Source: Salinithrix halophila | Lineage (GTDB): Bacteria; Bacillota; Bacilli; Thermoactinomycetales; DSM-45169 | Reading direction: 5' to 3' | DNA: 64,000 nucleotides | NCBI RefSeq assembly: GCF_042650125.1 | Contig: NZ_JBHSAP010000007.1 | Location: 434,001-498,000, forward strand | Part shown: positions 35,991 through 44,285 of the stretch, in pieces | How positions within the stretch are numbered: position 1 is the stretch's first letter | How the letters are laid out: every line of letters starts with the position of its first letter | Notes under the pieces: model-generated | Databases searched by the model: none | What the model was told of the DNA's origin: nothing | Seen by the model: only the letters and a program-made list of their open reading frames with translations | Made by a program: the position numbers and the translations under genes

Positions 35991-36912
35991 TTTTTTCTCC
36001 TATTATGTCAGTAATCTGCTGCTTTAGTTCTTGGAGCCCAAACCCCAAATAACGCAAGACATCGGTATGGTTACCTCCATAAGATGGCCACTTCTCACCA
36101 CAATCATGAGAATACACTTTACATTCAGGTAGTAGTAAAGAGAGATAGGATGCAGTGCCTCCAGTGGCTCGATGTTCCTCCACAACAAGAAACCGATCAG
36201 AAATCGTCCTAAGCTCCTCAACATAACTTTTCAATGAAACGCTATCTACATAGACAACGTGTGCATGGATAATTGATGGATATTCTTCTACGATTTGTTT
36301 ACACAGTTCGCTTGCTTGCTCTCCAACGGAAATGACACACAAGGGTGAAACTCCTTGCTCGTTTCCTTGATAGACGATTTCTCTGCAACTACTATTCGGG
36401 TTTCGGTCCAAACTTTGGAATACCTCATTACGGGACAAGCGGATATAGTACGGCTCAGGAGATGTTGCTGCTTCCCTTACTACTTTTCGAGTTTCTTCTT
36501 CTCCATGAGGGCAAACAATCCGAACATTCTGGAACGACTGCAGGACTGCGATATCCTCCAAACAGTGATGAGTTGTTCCAAACCATCCTCCAGATACTCC
36601 ACCGTACGCCGCTGCAATTTTAATATTTTTACCCATATAGCCCATGGCCAACTTGATGCTTTCAGCGGATCGAAGCGCTGCGAAGGGAGCAAAGGTAGAG
36701 AAAAAAGGGGTAAATCCCCCCTCGGCCAATCCTGCCGCCATATCGATGCCAGCTGCTTCAGCAATACCCAGATTCAGGAACCGATCCGGATGTTTCTGCT
36801 GAAAAACATGCTTTTTTCCGCCAAGATCCGCTTCAAGACATACAATCTTCTCATTGTCGCAGGCTAACTCCGCCAACTCTGCTTTATATGCTTCTCTTCC
36901 GGAAAAGTTCAT
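35980..36912 (-). CDS. Transketolase, C-terminal subunit
   Basis: 310 aa covering the pyrimidine-binding and C-terminal domains of transketolase. The catalytic Glu that activates thiamine diphosphate lies in NLGIAEAAGIDMAAGLA; FFSTFAPFAALRSAESIKLA and THHCLEDIAVLQSF follow the family. It works with the N-terminal subunit in the next gene. In AmCP-dependent vazabitide biosynthesis a split transketolase adds a C2 ketol unit to carrier-bound glutamate semialdehyde (established there; inferred here). The ATG at 36912 has AAAGGGG 7 bases upstream and overlaps the partner stop by ATGA. Confidence 0.92.
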   Translation of the reverse strand: MNFSGREAYKAELAELACDNEKIVCLEADLGGKKHVFQQKHPDRFLNLGIAEAAGIDMAAGLAEGGFTPFFSTFAPFAALRSAESIKLAMGYMGKNIKIAAAYGGVSGGWFGTTHHCLEDIAVLQSFQNVRIVCPHGEEETRKVVREAATSPEPYYIRLSRNEVFQSLDRNPNSSCREIVYQGNEQGVSPLCVISVGEQASELCKQIVEEYPSIIHAHVVYVDSVSLKSYVEELRTISDRFLVVEEHRATGGTASYLSLLLPECKVYSHDCGEKWPSYGGNHTDVLRYLGFGLQELKQQITDIIGEKNDF

Positions 36913-37715
36913 TCTAAACCCCTTTTCCATTTATTTGAGTATCTTTCGGGAATCTTAGCGTAGTGGCAATTGGGATTTCCCTCAATTGCTTTGATTCCCT
37001 TTCCTTTAATTGTTCGAGCCAGCACCGCCAGCGGTTTTTCGGGATCAGGCTCTATAGCAGAAAGAATCTGGTTGAAGTCGTGACCATCAATGTCTTTAAC
37101 CCGGAAACCGAACGCTTCGAACATTTTTCTTAGGTTGTGGAAAGGTGATATGTCGCTGATCAATCCGTCATTCTGTCCTCCATTGCAATCAACAATGTAG
37201 ATGAAATTTGAGATAGATTTCGCTTGGACCACCTGTGCCGTTTCCCAGCACAATCCTTCTTGCATTTCCCCATCTCCTCCAATAGCAACTCCGAGGCCAT
37301 TTTCCCCCTTCATTTTCTGCCCTAGTGCCCAGCCTGCAGCATAAGATACTCCATGCCCTAAGCTCCCCGTCGCAAACGGTATACCGGCGATTTTATGGTT
37401 AGGATGCCCGGTAAACAATGACCCATCTCGTCCATAAGAGACAGCCGGATTTTCTTCGATTACACCGTGTAAATAAAGGGTCGCATACAAAGCCGCTGCT
37501 GAGTGTCCTTTACTAAGTACGATGGCGTTGTTTTGATCACTTCCGTATTTGGCATACACACTTAATAAAAGATCAATAACCGAGAGACTTCCACCAATAT
37601 GACAGCCTGTTGGTGTCGCTGCCATATCAACGATTAGTTTTCGTGCTTCTTTGGCCAAGACAGTTAGGTAGTCAGCAAGCGCAGAATGTACTGTTTCAGA
37701 AATTACTGTATTCAT
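36909..37715 (-). CDS. Transketolase, N-terminal subunit
   Basis: 268 aa, the thiamine-diphosphate (pyrophosphate) domain. HIGGSLSVIDLLLSVY, VLSKGHSAAALYATL and TGSLGHGVSYAAGWALG are transketolase hallmarks, and the ThDP/Mg motif GGDGEMQEGLCWE...IYIVDCNGGQ is complete. Its gene starts one base after the LysZ-LysK fusion stop, with GGGGAGG as ribosome site. With the C-terminal subunit it forms a full enzyme. Split transketolases also occur in primary metabolism, but embedding in this operon indicates a dedicated role. Confidence 0.93.
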   Translation of the reverse strand: MNTVISETVHSALADYLTVLAKEARKLIVDMAATPTGCHIGGSLSVIDLLLSVYAKYGSDQNNAIVLSKGHSAAALYATLYLHGVIEENPAVSYGRDGSLFTGHPNHKIAGIPFATGSLGHGVSYAAGWALGQKMKGENGLGVAIGGDGEMQEGLCWETAQVVQAKSISNFIYIVDCNGGQNDGLISDISPFHNLRKMFEAFGFRVKDIDGHDFNQILSAIEPDPEKPLAVLARTIKGKGIKAIEGNPNCHYAKIPERYSNKWKRGLE

Positions 37716-39566
37716 CTAAGCCTCCCCTTGGATCCGAAACCATTCCGTTATAGCTTCCTTCAGTATGCTTCGCGTTGTCTGCACCTCTTGGAAGTGGAGA
37801 TATTCCTGGTCCGTATGGTCGAGACTGGAATCACCCGGTCCATAAGCCACCATTGGGATTCCATCCCATGTGGTTGCCAGTGTGTTCATATCGCTGGTTC
37901 CCCGTTTTTTGATGTAGCGGACCGACTTTCCTTTCTTGGAAAAGCTACGTACAAATGCTTTTACCAAGCCTTCATTTCTCCGACATGCATAACCAGGTGT
38001 AGCACGTAACACCTGAACCGTTACATTTTCTCCTAAATTTTCTAGGCTAATTTTACTGCTGTACTCTTTTCCGGCATCTGGTGAGATTCTAAAGTTTAAC
38101 GTCCCAACAACGGTGAGCAGACCTTTATGATTACGGTGTTTTATGTTAATTAATGATGACTGGGAGCTTGGGTCGATTTCCCTGACTCGATGCCGCATTT
38201 CTTCCACTATATGATAAAGTTCATCGATTACACTGTTGCTGTCCTTGGCCGTTGTGTGTTCTTGGGGTCTACTAATTGTAATTTGCATCTTATACAGCCC
38301 GTAGTACCCAAGCGTTAAATGGTCCTCCCCACTGGGTTCGCCTATAATGACAGCATCCGCCGGATAATGGTCTCTCACATAGTAAGCCCCTTTAGAAGAC
38401 GAAACTTCTTCCTCCACTGCTCCAACCACAAGCAAAGTTCCATTCTCCGGCACTTCAACCTCATCAAGCATATGAATGAAATTAACAAAACTCCCCTTCG
38501 CGTCAACCACTCCTCGACCCGTGATTCCCTCCTCATCCGTCTCCGCTTTCCAAACGTAGGAAACTGTATCAATATGTCCAAGGAGCAGTAGTCGGTTGGC
38601 TCCATTTCCCTTCCGAAATACAACATTTCCAGCTTCATCAATAGATCCGGATACTGATGAATAACGGGTGGCTTCTAGCAGGTACGTTGCAAGTTCGTGC
38701 TCATCTTTGGATACGGAAGGAATGCGGATCGCTTTGTTGAGCAAATTGAATTGAGATCTGCTGTGGTCTATCGGAAAATCCCAAAACCTAGTTTTCCCAC
38801 TACCCTCTAATGTATGTTGTCCGGAAATGTAGACATCACAGACACCTCGTTCAACGGCCATGTGAGCAGCCCGAACCTTCTGCTTCATTCTTCCTCTAAT
38901 CGAAGGAATTTCGTCCCCCTGGTATACATCCTGAATTGTTGAATGTCCATCATTAATGTCCTGAAGGATCCCGGGTGTACTGGTGACAAACCGAAGGTGA
39001 TGAGCATCCAATTCAACTGCTAGGTAAGCTGCCAGCATATCCGCATCGATATTGATATACTCTCCGATCTCTGGATCGCGAATCGGAGGGGTTAGGCAGA
39101 CCACATCGTATGTAGCCAACACCGAATTCAGGAACTCATTGTGGCTACCAGTGTATTTACCAAACAAGGAATCACGAACAATGAAGGTCCGATCGTTGTT
39201 GACGACCTTCAATGGTTTCGCTTTCTTACCAACCACAACCTCATTGTCTCCACCTACTTGGGCAAAGACCTGTAGATTGTACGCTTGCAGAGCTTCAACC
39301 GTTTTGGCTATGATAATTTCATGATAAGCAGCGCGAATGATCGGCATTTCCTCGGGAGAGCAGTACCGAACTTCATCACCGTTCGGCAAGGTGAGAAAAG
39401 GCATTTTGCGGCCAATCTGCTTATACTTCTGCTTGATTCCTTCAGCACCACCGGCAACCAGCAACACTTTATTTCCTCTTTGGACAAGGTTATAAATTTC
39501 ACCGAAAATCTTAGGTCGTTTTAAAATAGTGCTGCTTCCGAGCTTGATCACGTACAGGTTATCCAT
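37716..39566 (-). CDS. LysZ-LysK fusion: carrier-bound amino acid kinase plus M20 deacylase
   Basis: 616 aa. Residues 1 to about 265 are an amino acid kinase of the NAGK/LysZ family: YVIKLGSSTIL, VLLVAGGAEGIKQKYKQI, INIDADMLAAYLAVEL and GRMKQKVRAAHMAVERGV. Residues about 270-616 are an M20 metallopeptidase like LysK: metal ligands in LLLLGHIDTV, GRGVVDAKGSF, GAVEEEVSSSKG, IIGEPSG and DHTDQEYLHF. So one chain activates the carrier-bound side-chain carboxylate and also cuts the finished amino acid off the carrier. In Thermus these are separate proteins. The start ATG at 39566 overlaps the LysY stop (TAATG) 10 bases after AAGGAG. Confidence 0.88.
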   Translation of the reverse strand: MDNLYVIKLGSSTILKRPKIFGEIYNLVQRGNKVLLVAGGAEGIKQKYKQIGRKMPFLTLPNGDEVRYCSPEEMPIIRAAYHEIIIAKTVEALQAYNLQVFAQVGGDNEVVVGKKAKPLKVVNNDRTFIVRDSLFGKYTGSHNEFLNSVLATYDVVCLTPPIRDPEIGEYINIDADMLAAYLAVELDAHHLRFVTSTPGILQDINDGHSTIQDVYQGDEIPSIRGRMKQKVRAAHMAVERGVCDVYISGQHTLEGSGKTRFWDFPIDHSRSQFNLLNKAIRIPSVSKDEHELATYLLEATRYSSVSGSIDEAGNVVFRKGNGANRLLLLGHIDTVSYVWKAETDEEGITGRGVVDAKGSFVNFIHMLDEVEVPENGTLLVVGAVEEEVSSSKGAYYVRDHYPADAVIIGEPSGEDHLTLGYYGLYKMQITISRPQEHTTAKDSNSVIDELYHIVEEMRHRVREIDPSSQSSLINIKHRNHKGLLTVVGTLNFRISPDAGKEYSSKISLENLGENVTVQVLRATPGYACRRNEGLVKAFVRSFSKKGKSVRYIKKRGTSDMNTLATTWDGIPMVAYGPGDSSLDHTDQEYLHFQEVQTTRSILKEAITEWFRIQGEA

Positions 39567-40627
39567 TAAGGCCATACTCCTTCAGCTGAAGATTGGATTC
39601 CTGCATCCTCTGGGAAACCCATATATAGATTGGCTGCCTGAACAGCTTGCCCAGCAGCACCTTTAATTAGGTTATCGATACTGACAATGGATACACAGTT
39701 TCTTCCCTCTACATAAACACCGACTTCCGCACAGTTTGTTCCAACAACAGTTTTGATCATGGGAAACGAATGGGGCCCATTCTTGGAACCTAGATAATGA
39801 ATAAAGGGCTTTGACGAATAGGTACTATAAAAGGCTTTTTTCACATCGATTTCTGAAACGCCTTCCTTTATCCGCGAATACGATGACACCAAAATTCCTC
39901 TTGGAAGATCAAGACTGTGAGTAGAGAATTGGAGATCAATTGTTCGATTCGTAAACTGCCTTAAGGCAAATTCGATTTCCGGTTTATGCCTATGTCCATG
40001 GACTTTATGAGGCCGGAAATTATATGCCCTTTCGGCATGGGTCTCTTTACTAGATTTTCCCGCTCCGCTTGATCCAGTTTTGGCATCCGTTACTATTCTG
40101 GTTTCAATTAAATTCTGTGAAACAAGAGGGTATAAGGAATAAATACTGGCTACTGCCATGCAACCTGGAAGATTGACAACTTTGGCGTTCTGCTTAATCT
40201 CGCTGAACTCTGGAATGTAGTAGTGACTGCTTCCTGATAATTCATGTTTGAGCGTTTCGGGATAATATTTTTTTAAAAGATTTACATCCGATATCCGAAA
40301 GTCTCCACTAATGTTAAAGATATAGTCCCCGTGTTGTGCAATCCGTTCGATATATTGAGGTAAATAGCCAGTGGGTAGGCAAGAAAAGATGAGGTCATAT
40401 TGCCCATCCAGCTCCAATAGCTTCTTAAATCTCAGGGAACTCATATTTTTCTTATGTCTCGACGACATGAAGTATCGATTAACGGGGTAACCAGCTTTTG
40501 ATTCGGACGATATATAATCCACTGATATATAAGGGTGATGGTCTAACAACCTATACAATTCTGCACCAGTAAACCCGCTACCACCTAGAATGGCCGCCTT
40601 TGTCATTCTGCCTTTTTCCATACTCAT
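39566..40627 (-). CDS. lysY: LysY-like carrier-bound acyl-phosphate reductase (ArgC family)
   Basis: 353-aa NADPH-dependent semialdehyde dehydrogenase. The nucleotide loop is AAILGGSGFTGAELYRLL, the catalytic Cys is in NLPGCMAVASIY, and the His region is HVHGHRHKPEIEF-like (KVHGHRHKPEIEFAL), with TDAKTGSSGAGKSSKETHA as in LysY/ArgC. It reduces the LysZ-made phosphate to a semialdehyde on LysW. The ATG at 40627 overlaps the aminotransferase stop by ATGA; 40606 (MTKAAILGG) is a plausible shorter start. LysY and ArgC cannot be separated by motif alone; the LysW context decides. Confidence 0.87.
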   Translation of the reverse strand: MSMEKGRMTKAAILGGSGFTGAELYRLLDHHPYISVDYISSESKAGYPVNRYFMSSRHKKNMSSLRFKKLLELDGQYDLIFSCLPTGYLPQYIERIAQHGDYIFNISGDFRISDVNLLKKYYPETLKHELSGSSHYYIPEFSEIKQNAKVVNLPGCMAVASIYSLYPLVSQNLIETRIVTDAKTGSSGAGKSSKETHAERAYNFRPHKVHGHRHKPEIEFALRQFTNRTIDLQFSTHSLDLPRGILVSSYSRIKEGVSEIDVKKAFYSTYSSKPFIHYLGSKNGPHSFPMIKTVVGTNCAEVGVYVEGRNCVSIVSIDNLIKGAAGQAVQAANLYMGFPEDAGIQSSAEGVWP

Positions 40628-41946
40628 CCTAATCTAGCATCCCTTACGTAGGGTTCTTTTACTTCAGTATTTTTTTCGACAACTTCGCGGATGATATTAG
40701 GATTGGAATCAATTTTCTTAAATGCCCAGGCATATGCCTGGATTCGTTCATATTCAATTGGCGACCGGAGTTCCCTACAGATAGTGAGGGTAGAGCGTAG
40801 CATTTTCAGGGTTTCTGGGAATTCATGGATATCATAACTGAAGTCCTGGCGTTTGGATAGGGTAAAAGGATATCCATTACCAAATCCTTTCCTGTTTTTG
40901 AAAGGAAGGTGACCTGGAATCGGCATATTCTGCCATTCCCTTGCGTATACCCCCTCAGCATTGATAAGCTCTTGTATCGCGGTTTTTACTTTGTAATCCT
41001 CAAGGTCATCGAGTCCGAGTGCTTCTGGATAGATCTTCACCCGGTACATGTTGTAGCTGTGTTTGTATCCTTCAGGCACGAAAGGTCCCCTGAATAACCT
41101 TGTCTCTGATAGCGCCTTCGTTAAATAATCCGCATTTCTCTCACGAATTGAATCGTAGTACGAGAGGCGTTCCAATTGGCTAATTCCAAAGGCTGCTACG
41201 ATCCAGGACATCCGATAATCGATCCCGGATTCCACGAGGAACGTTTTGGCCCTATCGTAATCCTCCTGCTCCTTGAAAAATGCGATTCCACCTTCTCCTC
41301 CGACAGGAAAGTTCTTATCTGCCATGAGACTCTGACCTGCCGTGTCACCGATGGACCCACACATCTGACCGTCAATGGAAGCAGAATGGGCATGAGAAGC
41401 ATCTTCCACCAAGCGTAATGAATACTTATCAGCAAGCTCTCTTAATGCAGGCATATTCGCCGGCAAGCCGTGGACATGGACGGGCATAATTGCCTTCGTA
41501 TTACTTGTAATCGCCCTCTCCGCCTTCACTGGATCCATACAGTATGTCTTCGGATCAATATCCACGAACACTGGAATGGCTTTAGCAGCCAAAACGGCCT
41601 GAGCTGTAGCAATAAAGGTAAAAGCAGGTAGGATGACTTCATCCCCCGGCTGTACTCCCACCCCAACCAATGCGAGGTGGAGACTTGAAGTACCGCTTGC
41701 AGTAGATATAGCATGATTGGTTCCTACATACTTGCGGTAATTCTCTGTGAATTCGTCAACAGTGCTGCTTGCATCTTGTTGAATAGAGATCATCATCTGC
41801 GTTAAGTCTTCTTTAGTGATGGTGGGGAACGTCGTTCTTCGGACATCTTCAGGAATAATCGCGGGACCACCTTTGTAAGCCAAGGCTTCTGTGATCCAGT
41901 CATCTGTCGGTAGTTCGAGCGGCTTTCGGATAAAATCAGTCTTCAT
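40624..41946 (-). CDS. DegT/DnrJ/EryC1-type PLP aminotransferase
   Basis: 440 aa. Family signature: STASGTSSLHLALVGVGVQP, GDEVILPAFTFIATAQAVL, VHVHGLPANMPALRELA, and EDASHAHSAS (PLP-contacting Asp). The Schiff-base lysine is in ADKNFPVGGEGG. It likely transaminates the keto group made by transketolase, or a related intermediate. It is coupled on both sides, starting at 41946 after GAGGAGG and overlapping the half-aminotransferase gene by 11 bases. Sugar aminotransferases share this fold, but no sugar-nucleotide genes are in the operon. Confidence 0.9.
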   Translation of the reverse strand: MKTDFIRKPLELPTDDWITEALAYKGGPAIIPEDVRRTTFPTITKEDLTQMMISIQQDASSTVDEFTENYRKYVGTNHAISTASGTSSLHLALVGVGVQPGDEVILPAFTFIATAQAVLAAKAIPVFVDIDPKTYCMDPVKAERAITSNTKAIMPVHVHGLPANMPALRELADKYSLRLVEDASHAHSASIDGQMCGSIGDTAGQSLMADKNFPVGGEGGIAFFKEQEDYDRAKTFLVESGIDYRMSWIVAAFGISQLERLSYYDSIRERNADYLTKALSETRLFRGPFVPEGYKHSYNMYRVKIYPEALGLDDLEDYKVKTAIQELINAEGVYAREWQNMPIPGHLPFKNRKGFGNGYPFTLSKRQDFSYDIHEFPETLKMLRSTLTICRELRSPIEYERIQAYAWAFKKIDSNPNIIREVVEKNTEVKEPYVRDARLG

Positions 41947-42586
41947 TTCCGCGTTTCCTCCTCAAAATAGACAGTTTGACACATGCGGCAACTAGAGGGC
42001 TCAGTCTGTAATTAAACTGAATCGCCGGTTGAAGCTCTGAATCGCTTTCCTCCTGAGTCCACATTGTCTTCAAATCGAAAGCCCCGAAGATTTTAAGCCG
42101 TTCAGCTTTCTTCCACACCGTCATTTCATTGGTAGCTATTGCAGCACAGGGGCCAAAACCCAACTCGGTAAAATCCATCACCAGAACAGGTGAACTACTT
42201 AATTTGGATAAGACAAGTTCATCGATCTCATGTAAATTATCCCAGTTAACCGAAATTCGTTCGAATCCAGGTAGTTCCGTCTGATCAGACGAAATTTCCA
42301 CACCCAGCCAATGAAGAAATTTTCTTTCCTGATGGCTTGGATAAGGAAGATTTACAGAGGAACCGTGCACAATATCCTGCCCCCAAAGGGCAGCGTGAAC
42401 AGCTCCTGTATAGCTGTTGAACAAAGACACGTGTTTCGCCCTAGTGATCTTTCTGATGCTTTTTTTCAATCCTTCTAACTCTTTCTCGTTTTTCTCAATA
42501 CTCATAATGACCCCTGAAGTCAGGACTCGGGCCAAAACAAAGGAGACGGAAAAATAACGGTCTTTTTTAATGAGTGTCTTTTTCAT
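41936..42586 (-). CDS. Half-size, degenerate DegT-like aminotransferase domain
   Basis: 216 aa, about half of a normal family member. The opening (RYFSVSFVLARVLTSGVIMS), the cofactor region AKHVSLFNSYTGAVHAALWG, VLVMDFTELGFGP and the late helix QFNYRLSPLVAACVKLSIL all line up with DegT-type enzymes in order. The segment that should carry the PLP lysine and GEGG reads FGAFDLKTMWTQEESDSEL, so catalysis is doubtful, and the C-terminal domain is missing. It may partner the complete enzyme next to it. Start 42586 keeps the family N-terminus; an ATG at 42505 behind AGGGG is an alternative. No frameshift is evident, so it is not an ordinary broken gene. Confidence 0.65.
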   Translation of the reverse strand: MKKTLIKKDRYFSVSFVLARVLTSGVIMSIEKNEKELEGLKKSIRKITRAKHVSLFNSYTGAVHAALWGQDIVHGSSVNLPYPSHQERKFLHWLGVEISSDQTELPGFERISVNWDNLHEIDELVLSKLSSSPVLVMDFTELGFGPCAAIATNEMTVWKKAERLKIFGAFDLKTMWTQEESDSELQPAIQFNYRLSPLVAACVKLSILRRKRGNED

Positions 42587-42605
42587 ATTTTCATCCCCAT
42601 TACGT

Positions 42606-43505
42606 CTAGGAGCTTAGAATTGGTCGTTCTTTACGTTTAGCATCAATACGATGCCGTATATACGTTGCAATATGGTAAGCAACATCAACTCCATGGATTT
42701 TGAACGACTTTGAGAACTCTGGATTTTGGTTCACTTCGCATACCAGATAGCGCTGGCTCTGGTAATCATAGAACAGATCCAATCCAAAGATTCCTTCACC
42801 CAATACATCAATCACTTGACTGCATATAGACTTAATCTGGTCATCGACATCAACGGGTTCCACTTCTGCACCCAAGTGTGTGTTGGTTTTCCAATTATCT
42901 GGGGAGATTCTCCGAAAAGCCACAATGGGTTTCTTGCCTACAATGACTACTCGAATATCGAAATCGCCTTTATCTATATACTCCTGAACAAGAACTGGAA
43001 ACGATTGTTGCCCCGGATCAAGCGATCCTCTAGCAGCAATCCATCCGTCTAGACAATCTTTGCCGATAATTCTGGCAATCCCTCTTCCCCATGATGAACT
43101 TGCAGGCTTAATAACGAATACCTCTCCAAATGTTTCAAGTGAATCCTCCAGATTGGCAGTCGAAAAGGCCACCTTATATTGGGGTTGCGGAATCTTGTTT
43201 TTTTCAAACACGATCGCTTGGTGAATTTTATTGGTGCAGATCGAAATGGCCTTTACGGAATTAAGTGTCTCAATTCCTGCTAACTCCAACATCGTGGAAC
43301 GGTTGAGGGCATTTTTCTGTGAAAGGCAACGAATCAGGGCGATCTCTACCTTCACCTCCGACTGGCCGCCTTCCAGTGGCAATGCCATAGAATCCAGATT
43401 GATTTTGGTTTGAAGACCGTTCTCATTCAGATAATCGACGATTCGTTTCTCTTCTTCCCTCAGTTTGGTTACACACAGCAAAACATCCGTTTTACTGTTA
43501 CTCAT
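42606..43505 (-). CDS. lysX: LysX-like carrier protein-amino acid ligase (RimK-type ATP-grasp)
   Basis: 299 aa. It belongs to the LysX/ArgX/RimK ATP-grasp group: FVIKPASSSWGRGIARI (ATP loop), VQEYIDKGDFDIRVVIVG, PIVAFRRIS, NTHLGAEVEPV and the metal-binding CEVNQNPEFSKSFKIHGVD, where EVNxxPEF is the LysX-type signature. It links the alpha-amino group of glutamate or a related amino acid to the C-terminal Glu of LysW. No alpha-aminoadipate genes are near, so glutamate is the likely substrate. Start ATG 43505 follows AAGGTGG; GTG at 43517 behind GGGGAG is an alternative. It begins 14 bases after lysW. Confidence 0.88.
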   Translation of the reverse strand: MSNSKTDVLLCVTKLREEEKRIVDYLNENGLQTKINLDSMALPLEGGQSEVKVEIALIRCLSQKNALNRSTMLELAGIETLNSVKAISICTNKIHQAIVFEKNKIPQPQYKVAFSTANLEDSLETFGEVFVIKPASSSWGRGIARIIGKDCLDGWIAARGSLDPGQQSFPVLVQEYIDKGDFDIRVVIVGKKPIVAFRRISPDNWKTNTHLGAEVEPVDVDDQIKSICSQVIDVLGEGIFGLDLFYDYQSQRYLVCEVNQNPEFSKSFKIHGVDVAYHIATYIRHRIDAKRKERPILSS

Positions 43506-43518
43506 GTTTCGGGCCACC

Positions 43519-43692
43519 TTACTCTCCCCACGTTTCTTCGATTTCTGGAGCAAGTTCCAGCGTAATCAAATTCCCCTCATTATGTACTTCGAGCTCTTGT
43601 CCACAGGAAGAGCATTCCACGATTTCACCAGTTGTTGCGTCCTGCTCCACGCTCACTTCATCCTTGCATACGAGGCATGCCAATTGTTCCAT
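43519..43692 (-). CDS. lysW: LysW-type amino-group carrier protein
   Basis: 57-aa acidic zinc-ribbon protein. Cysteines at 6, 9, 27 and 30 (CLVC and CSSC) bind zinc, and the C-terminus EETWGE ends in the conserved WGE whose last Glu side chain carries the growing amino acid. Length and ending match LysW (EDWGE). It holds intermediates by electrostatic contact with each enzyme. The ATG at 43692 lies 7 bases after GGAGGG; the frame open to 43746 has no site. It is the first clear gene of the operon, with a -35/-10 pair and a possible leader ORF upstream. Confidence 0.93.
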   Translation of the reverse strand: MEQLACLVCKDEVSVEQDATTGEIVECSSCGQELEVHNEGNLITLELAPEIEETWGE

Positions 43693-43729
43693 TCTAAATC
43701 CCTCCATAAAATTTGATGATCTCGTACAA

Positions 43730-43801
43730 TCATTTTGTAAGCCCAACCAACTTCAGCACAGCAACCAAACCCGCATTCTCACTTACTCTTTCGCTGTCCA
43801 T
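43730..43801 (-). CDS. Candidate 23-codon leader ORF before lysW
   Basis: An ATG at 43801 follows AAAGGGGGTG closely and opens 23 codons (MDSERVSEN... ending LVGLTK) before TGA, 37 bases ahead of the lysW start. It lies in the roughly 170-base leader between the proposed promoter and lysW. It could be a regulatory leader peptide, or chance. No tandem regulatory codons are obvious. Confidence 0.3.
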   Translation of the reverse strand: MDSERVSENAGLVAVLKLVGLTK

Positions 43802-43867
43802 CACCCCCTTTATTTTTAATATATTGATTTATTTGTCGTTAATTCAAATTATTGTCTTGATGACAGT

Positions 43868-43897
43868 ATAGTAAAATAGTAAAATTTAAATTGTCAA
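43868..43897 (-). promoter_or_regulatory. Probable promoter of the lysW operon
   Basis: On the minus strand TTGACA (43892-43897) and TACTAT (43868-43873) are 18 bases apart in AT-rich DNA. The -35 is perfect, the -10 moderate. A TGTC-N5-GACA inverted repeat lies just downstream at 43854-43866. Confidence 0.5.
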
Positions 43898-44285
43898 CCT
43901 TCAAGAGAATACTTTACTGTTTGATTGCAATAATTAAAATAAAATTATACCTTCTTGACACCACGGGATCGTTCATACATTAAATCGGTAAAAAAATGCT
44001 TCATGGAAGAACGACCCGATGCCGGACCGGAACCTGGCAATACGGCTATAAGTAAACAGCACATCGGTGTTCGTTTCTTACGAGCTTGCGAAATCGAAAA
44101 CGTTGAGGAGAATTCTAGCTATCTCTTACATGTAGCCAAACATCTCTTCACCTCAAATGTGATAGCGATCCTTTTCTATCGCGTTGTTATCATTGTATAC
44201 TCTCCAATTATATTTAGTAAAATAGAATATTACGAACAGACTGATCAGTTATTGTGATATCAATCATACAGGAGGAGATTTAATC

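Noticed and set aside
33508..43692. Reading the LysW operon as primary lysine or arginine biosynthesis
   Set aside because: No homocitrate synthase, homoaconitase or ornithine genes, while transketolase, exporter and an extra ligase are present; secondary metabolism fits better.
43955..44257. 100-aa plus-strand ORF between lysW and the LysR gene
   Set aside because: No ribosome site or recognisable domain; it covers the likely divergent promoter region.
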